From Symmetrospora coprosmae (Eukaryota; Basidiomycota; Cystobasidiomycetes; Symmetrosporaceae), in contig VUYT01000037.1 in assembly GCA_008802785.1 (NCBI GenBank), positions 106,721-170,720 of the forward strand: a DNA stretch of 64,000 nt, given 5' to 3'. Shown here piece by piece: positions 21,176-33,595 of this stretch. A program made the position numbers and the translations under genes. The notes beneath the pieces were generated by a model, which saw only the letters and a program-made list of their open reading frames with translations, did no database searches and was not told the DNA's origin. How positions within the stretch are numbered: position 1 is the stretch's first letter; every line of letters begins with the position of its first letter.

Positions 21176-24100
21176 ATGCCCGCCATGGCACAAGATCAGC
21201 TACCTGCACCAGCCTGGAAGGAGGACGAGTGAGTGTACTTTCCAACTTGAAGGCAAGGCGATAGACGATAGACGGACGTGTTTGGATGGGCCGGCCCTGC
21301 ATGATCGTGTGCGGATACGGGACAGCGGCGAGGAGGGACACATCACTGACCATGCATATCCTTGCGCTGACAGGTGGGAGCCAGCAGAGCCCTCTGGTCA
21401 CTTGCTGCCTCTCGAGGAGCTCCGCAACAAGATCCGCCAGGCCCAGCAGGAACATGCGTCAAAGGGCCAAGTCAAGGTGTCGGGGCGGACAATGTGAGCG
21501 GCCATGCCTTCAGTGGATGCCGTACTGGCATCAGAAGGGATAGGATAGCGTACGGCGGGCTGACTATCTTGCTCGGCCGGCCTGTTTGCCTTTCACGCGC
21601 CCTCTCTGGATCCCGTCCGTCCACAGCGTCGTCTGCCACACACTCCCATACACCTGCAGCTACGTCAACTCCGGCACTGGAACAGGGTCGCAGTCGACTG
21701 GCACCCACCCTTCGCGCGTCGAGGTCGTCGCAGCGCCCGAGCCAGGCTACCCAGCACCGGTCAACGCCCCGACGCTCCCCGCGGACGCGACTCTACCGTC
21801 CGACACGGTCAACAACCAGCAACCCATGTCTCCCGCTTCTACACTCTATCACAAAGTGAAGAACCTAGTTATTGGCGACGGCAAGGATGGTACGGACGTC
21901 AACGGTCCCGCTGGGTCGCCAGAACAGGCACCGCACTGGGTCCTCAAGCCGCGCCGCGTTCATGCCGCGCTCAACAGCGGTGTGAAGAGCCTATCGCAGC
22001 AGAGTCGCGTCGTCCTGACAGGCTGGCTGGGTGACGTCTACAATGTCAGCGGCGACAAGGTCGGCTCGGGCACCCTGTCTGAGCAACAGCGGGAGGAGCT
22101 TCAGGCAGGTTTCGACGACATCGCGGCGGCCACCGAGAGCAAGCACCAGGATGACCTGCCCGGCATCTCGTGCGTCCCCGTCTGGATGGACGACGCAACA
22201 GCTTCCGGACACTATAATGGATACTGCAAGAGCTTTTTGTGGCCCACGTTCCACTACCTCGGGCTCCCAGACCACCAGGACAAGGATCAGCAGGAGAAAG
22301 CATGGAAGGCGTACTACGAAGCCAATGTGGCCTATGCAGAGCGTGTTGCGGAGATCTACCAGGAGGGCGATCTTGTGAGTCCATTTGAGCGGCACATCCG
22401 GTTCCAGCGTGGGCTCATCTCACACTTTCTTGCGTGATCTACAGATCTGGGTTCAGGATTACCATCTGCTGCTCGTACCGAGGATGCTGAGGGAGAAGAT
22501 CCCTGGCGCTGCGATCGGCCTCTTCTTACACTCGCCCTTTCCTTCGAGCGAGTTCTTCAGGTGCCTGCCAAAGAGGGAGGAACTGCTCAACGGAATGCTC
22601 GGTGCCAACCTCGTGAGCTTGACCTGGTCTGAATTGCCTGATAACTTGATGACTGGCATCGGCTGATACTTTCGCGACCGACCATTCTATACAGTGCTGC
22701 TTCCAAGTGAGTCAGCTATGCGCCTCCCCTCATCCCTGTCCGTCGCTGACAGCCTCGCTATATCTCATCTGATGAGACCTACTCCTACGGTCGCCATTTC
22801 CTTTCTTCCTGTGTCCGAGTCTGCGGCTACGAGGCCCTCGACGGCGGCATTGGCGTTGACGCCAAAGGCAATATCACTGCTATCGCCTACAGCCCGATTG
22901 GCATCGATTCGGACCGCATTGAAGCAGAGCGCTCAGCCGAAGGCGTTCTACCCAAGATTGAGGCACTGCGCCAACTTTACAAAGGCAAGAAGATCATTGT
23001 AGGCCGCGACAAGCTTGACTCGACGAAGGGCGTTCTGCCGAAGGTGAGCAAATGCCCATTTCCAGCGCCGATGGTCCCTAGACTCACCGAATACCGCGAA
23101 CCGATCCGTCACCCAGTTCGAAGCATTCGAGACCTTCCTTGAGCTATTCCCAGAGTGGATCGGCAACGTTGTCCTGATTCAGGTGACAACGCCTACCGCG
23201 AACGACTCTCCAGTCGTGGCTCGCAAGATCTCAAAGTTGGTCGATCACATCAATGTGAGCTGTCCTGCTTGGCGAGTTCGTTCAATCAATGAGCTGACAG
23301 ACCTGTGCATGACAGGGGACCTATGGCAATCTCTCCTTCGCTCCTCTTCACCACTACCACCAGATCATCGACAGAGAGGTGAGCGCCTGGTACCAGGTGA
23401 CAGCTAGTCTCGGAAGCGACATACGAGCTGATCAATGATCGGGGCGCAGGAATACTTCGCCTTATTGACGGTGGCGGATCTAGCGCTCATCACATCGATC
23501 CGAGATGGGATGAACACGACCAGCATGGAGTATGTCTTGTGTCAGCAGAGCAAGAGCAACCCCCTCATCCTGTCCGAGTTCACCGGAGTCACGGGCAGCA
23601 TGAAGGAGGCTGTCCGGGTCAACCCTTGGGATGCACACGGCTGCGCACGCGCGATCGACCAGTGTCTGACCATGGAGCAGGATGAGAAGGACCGGCGCCA
23701 CCTTCAGCTCTACAAGCGAGTGACTACACAGACGGCTGCTGTCTGGGCGCACACGCTTGTCTTGCGGCTACTCGAAAGTCTCAAGCACGACCCCTCGACA
23801 CACGACACGCCGAGATTGAACGTCGAAGACTTTACAAGCCGCTTCAAGGCGTCCAAGAAGAGGCTTCTGATGTTCGACTATGGTAAGTTTCGCTCTGCTC
23901 TCGAGCCAGACGATGTGAAGCAGGAGGAACAAGCTAATGCTGACGTGCTCCTCAATAGACGGGACCTTGACACCCATCGTCAAGGTTCCTTCAGCGGCAG
24001 TCCCGTCAGCAGGTCTCTTGAAGTCGCTCGAGACTCTGGCGGCAGATCCCCGCAATGTCGTCTACATCATTTCCGGCCGTGACGGCGACTTCTTGGATCA

Positions 24101-24951
24101 GCATCTCGGCCACATCCAGGGCCTTGGCTTCTCGGCCGAACATGGGTCTTTCCTGAAGGAGCCAGGAGAGAAGACATGGAAGAATCTCACCGAGCACATC
24201 GACATGAGCTGGAAGTCGGATGTTGAGGAGATCTTCAAGCATTACGAGGCGAGGACGACGGGCTCTTTCGTCGAGAAGAAGCGAGCGAGCGTCACTTTCC
24301 ACTACCGGAACGCAGATCCCGAGTACGGAGAGTTCCAAGGTGCGTGGGCTCCCTGTCAGCTGTCGAGGTCGCTTCAGGGACAGAATTGACTCGACGACAA
24401 TGTTTTGCTTACCTACAGCGAAAGAGTGCCAAGCTCTGCTCGATACAATGGTCGACAAGCTTCCTATCGATGTCATTGTCGGCAAGAAGAATCTCGAGGT
24501 CCGCCCTGCACACACGCACAAAGGCGAGATTGTCCGGCGCCTCACTTACCAGCATGCCGATGCCGACTTGCTCATTTGCGCTGGAGACGACAAGACGGAC
24601 GAGGACATGTTCCGGGCCATCTTTGCCATCGAGGCCACGGCTCAAGCGAGCGAGCCTACGCTTGTCGTCACACCGCCACCGTCACTTTCCCTCTTCCCGA
24701 GCCTGGCCCAGACTCTGACCATTCCCCTTGGCGTGACCGGCGTCGAGGCTGTCGAGTCGCCGTCGTTGCCTGCTATGCAGGTGCACGACGACGGTCAAGT
24801 CCAGCTTAAAGCGCAGAAGAGCCGCTTCACTGTCGACAACCTCTTTAGCATTGCGGTCATCCCCGCCGGGTCCAGGAAGACGATTGCGCGGTGGCTCCTG
24901 AGCGAGCCCGCCGATCTGCTCGAAGTTCTTGCCGAGCTCGCGGCACAATAG
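21176..24951 (+). CDS. TPS2: Trehalose-6-phosphate phosphatase, GT20-HAD two-domain protein (Tps2-like)
   Basis: Large multi-exon gene. After MPAMAQDQLPAPAWKEDE, splicing yields KVSGRTIVVCHTLPYTCSY, the start of the glycosyltransferase-20 domain. An inserted low-complexity linker follows, then SRVVLTGWLGDVYNV, LWPTFHYLGLPD, WVQDYHLLLVPRMLREKIPG and AIGLFLHSPFPSSEFFRCLP. The GT20 domain continues through GGIGVDAKGNI and SIRDGMNTTSMEYVLCQQ. The HAD phosphatase domain begins LLMFDY-DGTLTPIV, with an intron splitting the second Asp codon of DxDGT, and continues VYIISGRDGDFLDQHLG, FSAEHGSFLK, EVRPAHTHKGEIVRRL and LLICAGDDKTDEDMFRAIF. The nucleophile and the GDDxTDED acid motif are intact. The enzyme dephosphorylates trehalose-6-phosphate in the cytosol. 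The degenerate N-terminal GT20 domain is typical of Tps2 and usually structural. Length is about 970-1,000 aa. A Tps3/Tsl1 regulatory role is unlikely given the intact HAD site. Confidence 0.92.
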
Positions 24952-25518
24952 CGCTATCGTAGCTGATCTCAGAGCGCGAGCTTCCGAGCGCACTCTGTCT
25001 CCACTTTTTGCTGTTCGCTGGATACCCTAGACGTCAGTCCCGTCCCCTCAGTTTTGCCAAGTTCGGTACTCGGGCAATGTACATGATGCTCCAGCATATA
25101 CAAGGGAAGGAAGTTCTCATCTGCGCCGACCTCATTCGGCCTTGCTGCTCCGGCTCCGGCCTCATTCGCTCGAACACATCATGAACACTGGGGTTGCCTC
25201 CGAGCACGACACGCGGCACGTGACGTCGTGCCAAGTGCCCTCCCTCGTCATGGTCAGCGTCGTGGCTCGTGAGGCAAGGGTAGATGCGATGAATGCCTGG
25301 GCAACTGGATGCGTGTCCCAATCTGACTCCTCCCTCTTCGGTGCCAGCTGCTGATCGCAATCGTAGTCCTCGCCGAGGTGTGTGTCTTCCTGGAGCTTCT
25401 CACGCCGAAAGCCGCTTGTCGTTAAACCATCCAGACAAGACCATAGAGCTGTGCGCTACAGTGCAGGATATTGCCCGCCGGCTGGAAGATCAAGCGCCGT
25501 AGCACTTCATCAAGCGAC
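24952..25518. other. Intergenic/promoter region of the PEF gene
   Basis: 567 bp with no recognised gene. The 5' leader of the following gene may extend in, since an in-frame ATG occurs at 25471. No RNA gene or repeat was seen. Confidence 0.4.
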
Positions 25519-26672
25519 ATGGCGTATCAAGCCTATGCCGGTGGGAACCCCGGTGGCCCCTCTCGAACACCTTCCATGGCCTCGCAGCATCATCAGGGAC
25601 ACTACCATCAGCAGCAAGGGCAGTACCAGCCGGCTCAGGGTGTCAGTCGGATGGCATCGAACGCGTCCTCGTACTATGGCGCGCCAAACTCGAGCGCCAG
25701 GCCCGCAACTCAGCACGCAGCTCAGGGAGGCCCCTCATCTGGCCGTCAGCCAAGCACAGTCAGGAGGGTCATCCCGCCCTGTCCGGCAGGGGTGTCCGAG
25801 TCGCACTGGAAGTGGTTCCACACGGTCGACGTCGATGCCTCGGGCCAGATCTCCCCTCTCGAGCTGCAGCAAGCCTTGATAAATGGGGACCATTCCAAGT
25901 TCGAGAGCGAAACGATAAAGATGCTCTTTGGCCTCTTCGACACGGACAAGTCCGGGTCAATAGGCTTCACAGAGTGCGTTGCTCTTCTCCTGTCTACGCT
26001 TCAGCGAGCCGCCGTTGGCCAAACTGACGCGATGGCCTTGCCACGGCCTCCTCCTCCTTGCACAACGAACGCGCTCGCCAGGTTTGTAGCGGTCTTCAAG
26101 TATGTCGAGCAATGGCAAAGCATCTTCCGAACCTTTGATGTCGACCGAAGCGGGACAATAGAAGCTCCAGAGCTGGCGTCGGCTCTGCAGCAGTTCCGTG
26201 AGCGGTGCTTCCAATCTTCGCAAGGGGCGCCAAGGCCTAGCACCGAGTTGCTGCGTGCTAAGAAGCATTCTGCTACGCTCACATTCACAGAGTACAACCT
26301 TTCTCCACGCCTCATCGACCTGCTATGCAAGAAGTTCAGCCCGCTGCCTTCAGGCCCGTCCATGAGCGAGCCAGGCATCACTTTTGGTGCGCACTGTCTC
26401 AATCGGGAGTGCATACCTCGAAGACAATGCACAAAGCGCTGATCAGATGTGTGCCACGCTGCAGATCGCTTTGTGCGGTGTTGCGTCAGCATAAAGACCT
26501 TGACGGATGCGTACGTCGCACGTCTGCCGTTTTCCATTCGATCGCCTCTCGCTGACCTGCTTTCCCTGCTCTTGTTCCCGTCTCCAGCTTCATGGCCGTG
26601 GATACCGACCGGGATGGCTACGCCACAGTGTCGTACGATCAGTTCCTTGATATGGTCTTGTCGGCTCCGTAG
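25519..26672 (+). CDS. PEF1: Penta-EF-hand calcium-binding protein (Pef1/ALG-2-like)
   Basis: Four-exon gene. The first about 85 residues are Gln/His/Gly/Ser/Pro-rich and disordered, as in fungal Pef1 and peflin. EF-hands follow: HTVDVDASGQISPLELQQA, LFDTDKSGSIGFTE (continued across an intron into FVAVFKYVEQWQSIF), and FDVDRSGTIEAPELASALQQ. A degenerate hand (YNLSPRLIDLLCKKF) comes next, and after an intron FMAVDTDRDGYATVSYDQF ends in MVLSAP. The calcium-coordinating D-x-D-x-S/D-G pattern is intact in at least four loops. Family members dimerise through the last EF-hand and act as Ca2+ adaptors at membranes; yeast Pef1 works in polar growth and zinc/cation stress. ATG 25519 (MAYQAYAGG) is preferred over the in-frame ATG 25471 because the intervening residues are not low-complexity like the rest of the tail. 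Confidence 0.88.
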
Positions 26673-27080
26673 ACCTTGGCTGCATCAGCGTCTCCGTGTA
26701 GAGTGGACCGTCCGCCAACGGAAGGTAGGCAACAGGTGTTGTTGTAGAGTAGTTTCAGGGTAAGGGTGATGTTCCACGTCAAATTCATCGAGCTCGTAGA
26801 ATCGAGTGTCGGCGCCACGATACAACTCAGGAGATGCAGCGATGCCGGAGGCAGAAGAACAAGGAGCGTGACTAGCGTACAGACGCAGCAGAGCGCTAGA
26901 GTAACGAGAGGTCTAGTATTGACAGCAAGAAGGATATGGGCATATTCGTTGCACTGCCGACGAGCGAAGGGGATTTAACGGCGGCCAGAGTAAACGAAAG
27001 AGTCGAGCCGAAAGCGGTAGTGAGGGGGACGAGGTCCCTGGGAGGGCATGATACACAGAAGAGAAGGAGGATGCAATCGC
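26673..27080. other. Intergenic region between convergent genes
   Basis: 408 bp between the stops of the PEF gene and the membrane-protein gene on the other strand. No gene was recognised. Confidence 0.4.
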
Positions 27081-28396
27081 TCAGTACCCATAGCCCTGCT
27101 GTGAGTACTGGGATCCTTGGCGCGGCGGGTGCTGCTGGTACTCGCGGTGTGGGGGGTACTGCTGTTGTTGCTGCTGCTGAGGCCGACCTTGCGAGCTGTA
27201 CTGATTGTCGTACTCCTGCTGGTACTGTTGCTGATGGTGCCCTTGTCCCTGGCCGTGATCGTAGCCATAGGCCAGCTGTTCCTCCTGGTGCTCCTGCTGC
27301 TGGTGAGCATAGCCATTCCCGTACGGCCGTGCGTTCTGCGCGTGCCCATAGGCGCTAGAGTGCTGGCTGAGCGCAGGCGACATAGCACGCGTCCGGCTGT
27401 TGCGCGAGTATTCAGGGCTCGTGGGCGGGTATTGCGCCTCGTCCGGGTGGTACTGCGCCTGCTGACTCGCGTGCCCGTACATGGGTGGAACGGAGCGGAC
27501 GGAACAGTTGTCGCCCGTCACAAAAGCGCCGCCGCTCTTATCCATGGAATAGCTCGAGTCGTTGAGCTGCATCATCATTGTCATGTCGTTGTTCCCGGTC
27601 GCGTCGAACCGGCCATATCCGTCGTTGCCGGCCGGCGGACCCTGCTGTAGATTGTGGTTGCTGCGCAAAGTCGAGCTGTCCATAGCCTGCATGGGAGATG
27701 CGAAGGAAGAGCGTTGCCTGTTCGTGTGATCGTTAAGGCAAGTAAGCGCGGCTGTGTCGCGAACACGCGTGAGGACCATCGCATTTGCCTCACGTCATCC
27801 GGGCGTCCTTCCGGGCATTGCCCTGCTGGAGAACCTCTGCTGGCTGACGGCGCTTCCTCCTGGAGCGCCGCGCTACGAAGATGATAAGGGCCTGCAGAGA
27901 GCACCGCGTATGCGCACACGTGCCGCCAAGGTGTCGTGAGCGTGAGCATTTCACTTGCCGAGGGCAGATGCGATGAACGCACAATGATGAGGAGAACAGC
28001 GACGCCTGCGCCAGCATATATGGCATACTTTGTCGTGTTGGAGAGGTTGTTCCATCCGCTCACGAGGCCGCCGCTACCGCTCGAGCCACTGCCACTGGCG
28101 GTGCCGCTGCCATTGCCGGACCCGCCGACGATGACCGTGTGATCAGAGCCTGGAGTAGAGTGCGAGTAGGCGCTGCGCGAGTATGAAGAGGCGTCGTTCC
28201 GCGTTGCAATGCCTCCCGAGGCCAACGAGGTGAGGAGGGCGCCTTCTCCTGTCGTTGTGAGGATGTAGGTGCTTGGCGGGGTCTGTTGCGAACCGGTCAA
28301 GCGGAGGCCGTGTCAACGAGGTCTGCACAGTGTGTTTCCGAGTAGGCAGAGCACGCTCACAGTAGGAAGAGGTTCAGCAGGTGCTGGAGTGGCCAT
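27081..28396 (-). CDS. Single-pass membrane protein with Gln/Tyr-rich cytoplasmic tail
   Basis: Unrecognised gene of four or five exons. The start MATPAPAEPLPT is followed, after an intron, by a Ser/Thr/Gly-rich segment (DHTVIVGGSGNGSGTASGS). Splicing joins one transmembrane helix (YAIYAGAGVAVLLI-IALIIF) to a basic stop-transfer stretch (ARRSRRKRRQ). The tail (about 240 residues) starts MTQRSSFASPMQAM and ends in low-complexity Gln/Tyr/His/Pro repeats with a run of seven Gln and the C-terminus QGSQYSQQGYGY. Topology is predicted N-out/C-in from the basic flank. There is no cleavable signal peptide. The layout recalls Mid2/Wsc-type surface sensors and other basidiomycete membrane anchors, but no cysteine-rich ectodomain is present, so this is only analogy. 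Its 3' end is convergent with PEF1; the 5' side faces a 1.5 kb intergenic region. Confidence 0.72.
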
Positions 28397-29879
28397 TCTG
28401 GGCTAGGAGTGCTGGCTATTTCAAGGCCGTCAACCAGAAAAGGGCCGGTGTTGTTGTCGCTCGGTGTGGGAAGCCGTCCTAGAGTTGTGACAGCTGCCAG
28501 CGAGTATAAGGGGAAAGGAAGCAGGGAAGTGTGTGATGGGACAAATCAGAAAGAGTGAAGGAGCGGAGTCCGTTGTTGTGAGATGCCGATGAGTAGGGCA
28601 GGAAGGAAGCCCGTGAATTGTCCGTGCCCAGCGACGACTGCGGGGCACGTGTTTTGTCGAGGGCGCGCGGGCAAGAAGCAGGCGTCGCAGTGGGGGGAGT
28701 CGTGCAGGTGATGAACGCTTTGCTGCAACAAACTAGAGATCTCAGACAACAACGACAGAGCTACTCTGATCTAAACGACCTTTGCGACAGGGGAGGCAGA
28801 AAGCAGGGTCAGCCTGGTGTTCGTCCGTCACTCTGATGCAGCGAAGAGGGGACTAGAGTGAAGGGATAAGGAGCAGAGGTCAGAGAGCTCAACAATCCTC
28901 AACATACGCATACCCTCAATCCCCTTTCTTTATTTGTACACGAATGAGGACTTTGGTGCAAAGGCAGCGTTTTTGACCGCCCGTTAAGCGTTGTTCATCA
29001 AGGTGGGAAGAGGTTGCGAGGGGGAGGAGGAGGCTCGACTTCCGAGCGAGTCTGGGGCGAGTGGACTCACAAGGACGGCCGAGATGAAGACAGATTCAAG
29101 GGACAAGGGCTGTGACGCCAGGAGGGGTTTAGAAAGCAAAGTCAGCATCACAGTCCCGCATTGTGTTGAGTTTGTACGCGAGAAGGCAGGAGGAGGATGA
29201 GCGCTCAGACAAGGCTGAAACTTGTAAATGTATGATCAAGGTGTCAACAGTGCACGAGGCTCTGACCGAGGAATACCTATTGAATTGTGTCATGTATCGT
29301 CATTGCTGGAAGGGATGAGGTGAGAGAGTGGGAAGGATAGATGCAGGTGAAATCTTCGAGGACTCACCCTTCGGGAGGCGTGCGCGCTGACTTCGGACGA
29401 GACCAAGAAGGAGGAATCAGCACTGCTATTCGGCACTGTGGAGGCGTGTACTGTGCTGGTGTTGACGGGAGGGAGAGCTGAGGAAGGACGACGTTGCTCT
29501 CAGACTGAAATTGCAGTCTCGCCATGCGACCGCCGGGGACGATGCCCAGCCGAGTCTGTACGAGTTGGATTGTTCATTATGGTTTGTATGCATGTATCTC
29601 ATCTCTGGGTGGTGTTCGTCCTTCCGCTCGTCCTCCTCATCCTTGCCTGTGTGAGCTCACCTTTCAATCCATGTCGCGGCGGGCGGTGGGAGCAGAGCAG
29701 ACCCTGGGCGCAAGGGGCCAAAGAGCACGGGGAGCACACGGGGCACGGGCAAGCGGCACGCGTGTCTTCGCAGCCACACACAAAGAGCACCTACGAGTAC
29801 ATCAGCACTACTGACTGAAGCAGCAGCATGGACATGATGACATAGAACAGAGAAGGACTGGGACAGGACACTGGAAAGG
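28397..29879. promoter_or_regulatory. 1.5 kb divergent intergenic region
   Basis: The longest gene-free stretch between two protein genes after that at 9433. It separates divergent starts (membrane protein and PH-RhoGAP). A purine-rich GA/GGA stretch runs about 28990-29040. ORFs are short and overlapping, with no protein motif. Long 5' leaders or an unrecognised non-coding RNA could lie here; nothing specific is supported. Confidence 0.4.
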
Positions 29880-32800
29880 ATGCCGTCTGCCGTGTCCAGC
29901 ACCGTCTCCGTCAACACCATCAGTGGGACACCATCGTCGTCGTCGCGGTCCCCGAGCTCGTCGCCCCTATTCAAGCCGGGAGGCGTGTTTTCAAGGCTCA
30001 GGAGCGCATTCGGCGGAGGTGGAGGGAACAGCAGCAGCAGCAGCGGCACCACTAGTAAAACTAGTTCCTCCAGCAGCAATGATGGCGCCGCGTCTTTATC
30101 CCCAGCAGCTGGCGTCGCCGCCCGCAGGTCCGTGTCTGCAGGACGCGACCGGAGCGCGACAACGACCCTCTCTGCAGCACCATCTTCCAGAGCTAGCAGG
30201 CTCCACAACCTGCGCGCATACTCGAATGGGAACGCATCGTCCGTGGACCTTTCCATCACCCACTCGTCGCCCGGGGTGCAGTATGCCTCACGCTCGCCCA
30301 ACCCCGCTTTCTCCCCTTCGGCATCGACGTCCGCAACCTCCTCCTCTTCGCCCTCGAGCGCGCAGAACGCTGTCATCTCCCCTTCACCTTCAGACAGCTT
30401 CCTGTACGCAAACAGCGGGACAGGTCAGCTGTACGGCGCCCGGCTGTCCCCGCTGTCATCCTCGCACTCGCAGAGGTCGCCACTGTGTGCGTCATACTCG
30501 CCTTCATCCGCCTCTGAACAGCTCGAGCGCCAGCAGGAACAACGATCACGTCCTCTTCAACAGCGGCAACCGTCTTCTTCCAGCCTCAAGCAATCGACGC
30601 TGGATAATGGCCCGTTTGCGCGCCATTCGCCACAGCCAGAGTCCGCCTCGCTGCCTACACCACCCTTGCCGGCTTTCAAAACGCACAGAAAGTCGACAAA
30701 ATCAACGGCAACACTGCCAGGGTGGCTGCTCTCCTCGTTTGGAGCAGGTGGCTCCTCCAGCAGCAAGTCATCCAAAGGCACGGCAAACAGCGGTGGCGTG
30801 CCAGACAGCCCGAGAACACCAATCACGTCACTGTCCGCTCAGACGCCTCCCGTGCTCGACAACGAGGTGACGCCGAAACAGAGGAAGCGCAGGACCAGGA
30901 ATGACGATCTCATGAAGGGCTCAGGCGATCACTCGGTGGGCGAAGCTGTCGCCTTCTTTCGGGCTCCCTTGAGAGGCGTACTGATGGAGCTGCGAATCCT
31001 GCTGTCCAGCTCCTGGCAACATCGCGCAGAGCGTTCAGCAAGAGTCTTGACGACCTCAGCATGCTGGCTAAAGGCAGCATCTCGCCTGCCGCTCCGACAA
31101 CAACCTTGGCAGCTGGCAGGCCCAGCACAAGTGAGAATGGCCCCCAGAATATCGCAGGGACAAGGTCGCGCAAATCGATGGACGACAAGCGCAGGCGTCG
31201 CGAGAGCATGCGGGAGGTCCTGAGGGGCTCCACCTACTTCAGCCCAGACGAGCACGAACGACATGCGATACCATCGCTGCCAGGGAGGCACGAGCATGGT
31301 CAGATCCAGTTGCCGCCAAGTCTGACACTTCCAGGCGGGCTCCGCATCGAGAGTACGGCGCAGATTCTGGGCGAGAATGGCTCAACGGACGTCAAGCCTG
31401 CTGGCGGTCTAGCACCTGCATTCAATCCCGCCCCGCCGGCGAGACCACACCATGATGACAGCACGCCGGCATCCTCCGCACCTAGCCAAGTCCCATCCCT
31501 CGAACCGCTTCCCTCACAATCACGTCTGCGACAGCATCAGGGGGCGTCTTATCGGCGCGATTCACAGATCGTGCTATTTGAAGGCCTGGTCAAGCGCAAG
31601 GCGGATTACAAGTCTCACAAGAAGACAGTATCCCGCGGGTTTCCCTTCTACTCGTCGGTGTCATCGTCCTCGGGCGGCAAGTCGCCTCGTTCACCTGCTG
31701 GTCAGATGCAGCTGGCGCCGCCAGATGCCAAGGATATGGATCTCAGTCGAGGATGGAAGCCGTACTACGCTGTCCTCCGTGGCACAAAGCTCCACCTCTA
31801 CAAGATCCCTCTCGAGTCACTGGCAGCAGTCAAGCTGGCATTTGCATCGACTACACCTCCATCCGACTCCAACACACCGGCAGAAGTTGGCAGACTACAA
31901 GACGGGATATCGCAGGCGCCACACTCGGCTTGCAGCTTGTCGATAGCAAACAGCAAGATTCGCGAGCTGCCCTCTGCCCAGCGCGCCTACGTCTTTGAAG
32001 TGCAGACGGAAGAGGGCGAGGTCGCGATTCTCCAGACCATGTCGGCTAGCCTGGTAGAAAAGTGGACGTCTGTTCTTGAAGAGGTCGGCCAGACTATCGC
32101 TAGTCGCCGAGCAAGCTATCTTGAAACGCTCTCGACAGCGGCTAGCGTGATCAACGAGCAGGCCCAGCCGAGCAGCCCTTCTTCACCTTCACCGAAACGA
32201 TGGGCATCGAGCAATGCCGTGGCGGTCTTTGGCACTCGTCTCGAGGACCTTGTACGCAGAGAAGGCCGACCGCTGCCAGCCATACTCGAGCGTCTCCTCG
32301 AGGCTATCGAAGAGCATGGTCTGGCAGAGACCGGCATCTACCGCATTTCCGGCGAGAACAAGGTTGTCCTGGCGATGAAGGCCGCTGCAGATTGTAAGCT
32401 GCTCTGCGGGAGTAGGGGCGATGCACAAGCTGAAAGTGTGATTGCCTACAGCCGGTCGTGACATCAACACCGACAAGAGTAGCGAGTCGGGCGATGCTCA
32501 CAATTTGGCATCTTGCCTGAAGCTATGGTTGCGGGAGCTCCCGGAAGTCATACCTTCTCGAATCTACAAGGCCCTCATCGATACGAGCTGTAGGTCGCTC
32601 GCATCCTGGGTGCTCTTCATGCTCGCTTTGTCTGACGGAGCTCTCTGGCGCAGCTGTGGACGAGTACACAGACCGGCTCTATCGCGTGCGCGATCTGGTA
32701 TGGCAGCTCCCTAAACCACACTTCGACCTGCTCCAGAGACTCTGCGAGCACCTCCACCTTGTCAGCGAGAACGAGTTCGAGAACCACATGCACTCGAAGA

Positions 32801-33227
32801 ATTTGGCCATCGTCTTCGCGCCCACCCTCCTGAAGCCGCACGACTCCCCAGACAGCTATGGCATCCTCAGTCAGCCACCTTCTCCTCTTCTCTCTGCTAG
32901 ACTGGTGCTAACGAACATCAAACTACAGTGGGAAACCTAGGAGCAGCTGTAAAGCTTATCGCTACCCTCATCGAGCAGAGCGGCTGGATCTTTTCGTATT
33001 CCGACGAAGCCGAGGAAGAGGTGGCCGTGCAGGAGGAGGAGGAAGGTCAGCCATTGGAGTCGTTCGACCAGCCAGAAGGGGAGCCTGAGATCTTCCACGA
33101 GGCCGAAACCAGTTTCTACGAGACCGCACCGCAGGAGCCCGGCGGCGAGGATACCAGAACGGCCGATGCCAGCTCTCTCAAAATCGGCACCGTCAGGCAT
33201 ACTGGCGATACGACGCTGACAGCTTGA
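29880..33227 (+). CDS. PH domain-RhoGAP protein
   Basis: Residues 1 to about 530 are Ser/Pro/Gly-rich and probably disordered. The frame change near 31 kb is explained by a 74-nt intron at 30936-31009, which joins GDHS to LLATSRRAFSKSLDDL. A PH domain follows (VLFEGLVKRKADYKSHKKTV, RGWKPYYAVLRGTKLHLYKI, AYVFEVQTEEGEVAILQT). The RhoGAP domain then reads VFGTRLEDLVRREGRPLPAI, ETGIYRISGENKVVLAMKAA, NLASCLKLWLRELPEVIPSR and HMHSKNLAIVFAPTLLKP. The arginine finger (GIYRISG) is present, so GAP activity is likely. The C-terminus is acidic (DEAEEEVAVQEEEE). Short introns near 32395, 32593 and 32865 are needed. Such proteins switch off Rho/Cdc42-type GTPases at membranes; the target GTPase cannot be read. 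Length is about 1,020-1,060 aa. Confidence 0.88.
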
Positions 33228-33595
33228 CGCGCTGTGCGTATGCGCACTCAATCGATACCATTGTGGACAGTCCATCTTGGCAGGGCGCATACCACCTTGA
33301 TGGGCATACCATCTTGATCTAGACGAGACCGCAGAATCCCCCGCTTCTTCTTTCTAGACGTACGCAGTTCTTCGCACGCATCATTTGATCTGTAGATACA
33401 CCTCATTCCATACTCAGCGAAGTAAATGCGCAGCTGTGCGACACTGTACAGTGGTAGCAATGTGCGATACGACCTTGGTTTCAGAGCGTTCTCCCTGGCG
33501 CTCTATTTTCGGCTGGAGTCCGATGGCTTCGGGCGGCTCCAGGCTCCAGAGGCTTCCGTTTCAGCTCGCTTCTTCACCAACGCGCCTCCTGCACC
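33228..33595. other. Intergenic region
   Basis: 368 bp between the PH-RhoGAP stop and the cyclophilin start. It probably contains the cyclophilin promoter. No other feature was seen. Confidence 0.4.

Noticed and set aside
29657-30376. Minus-strand ORF of 239 aa overlapping the first RhoGAP start
   Set aside because: Antisense of Ser-rich coding sequence, with no family motif; the plus strand has a continuous, spliced, domain-bearing reading.
30900-31060. Frameshift breaking the PH-RhoGAP gene
   Set aside because: A 74-nt GT-AG intron (30936-31009) restores the frame exactly, so the gene is intact.
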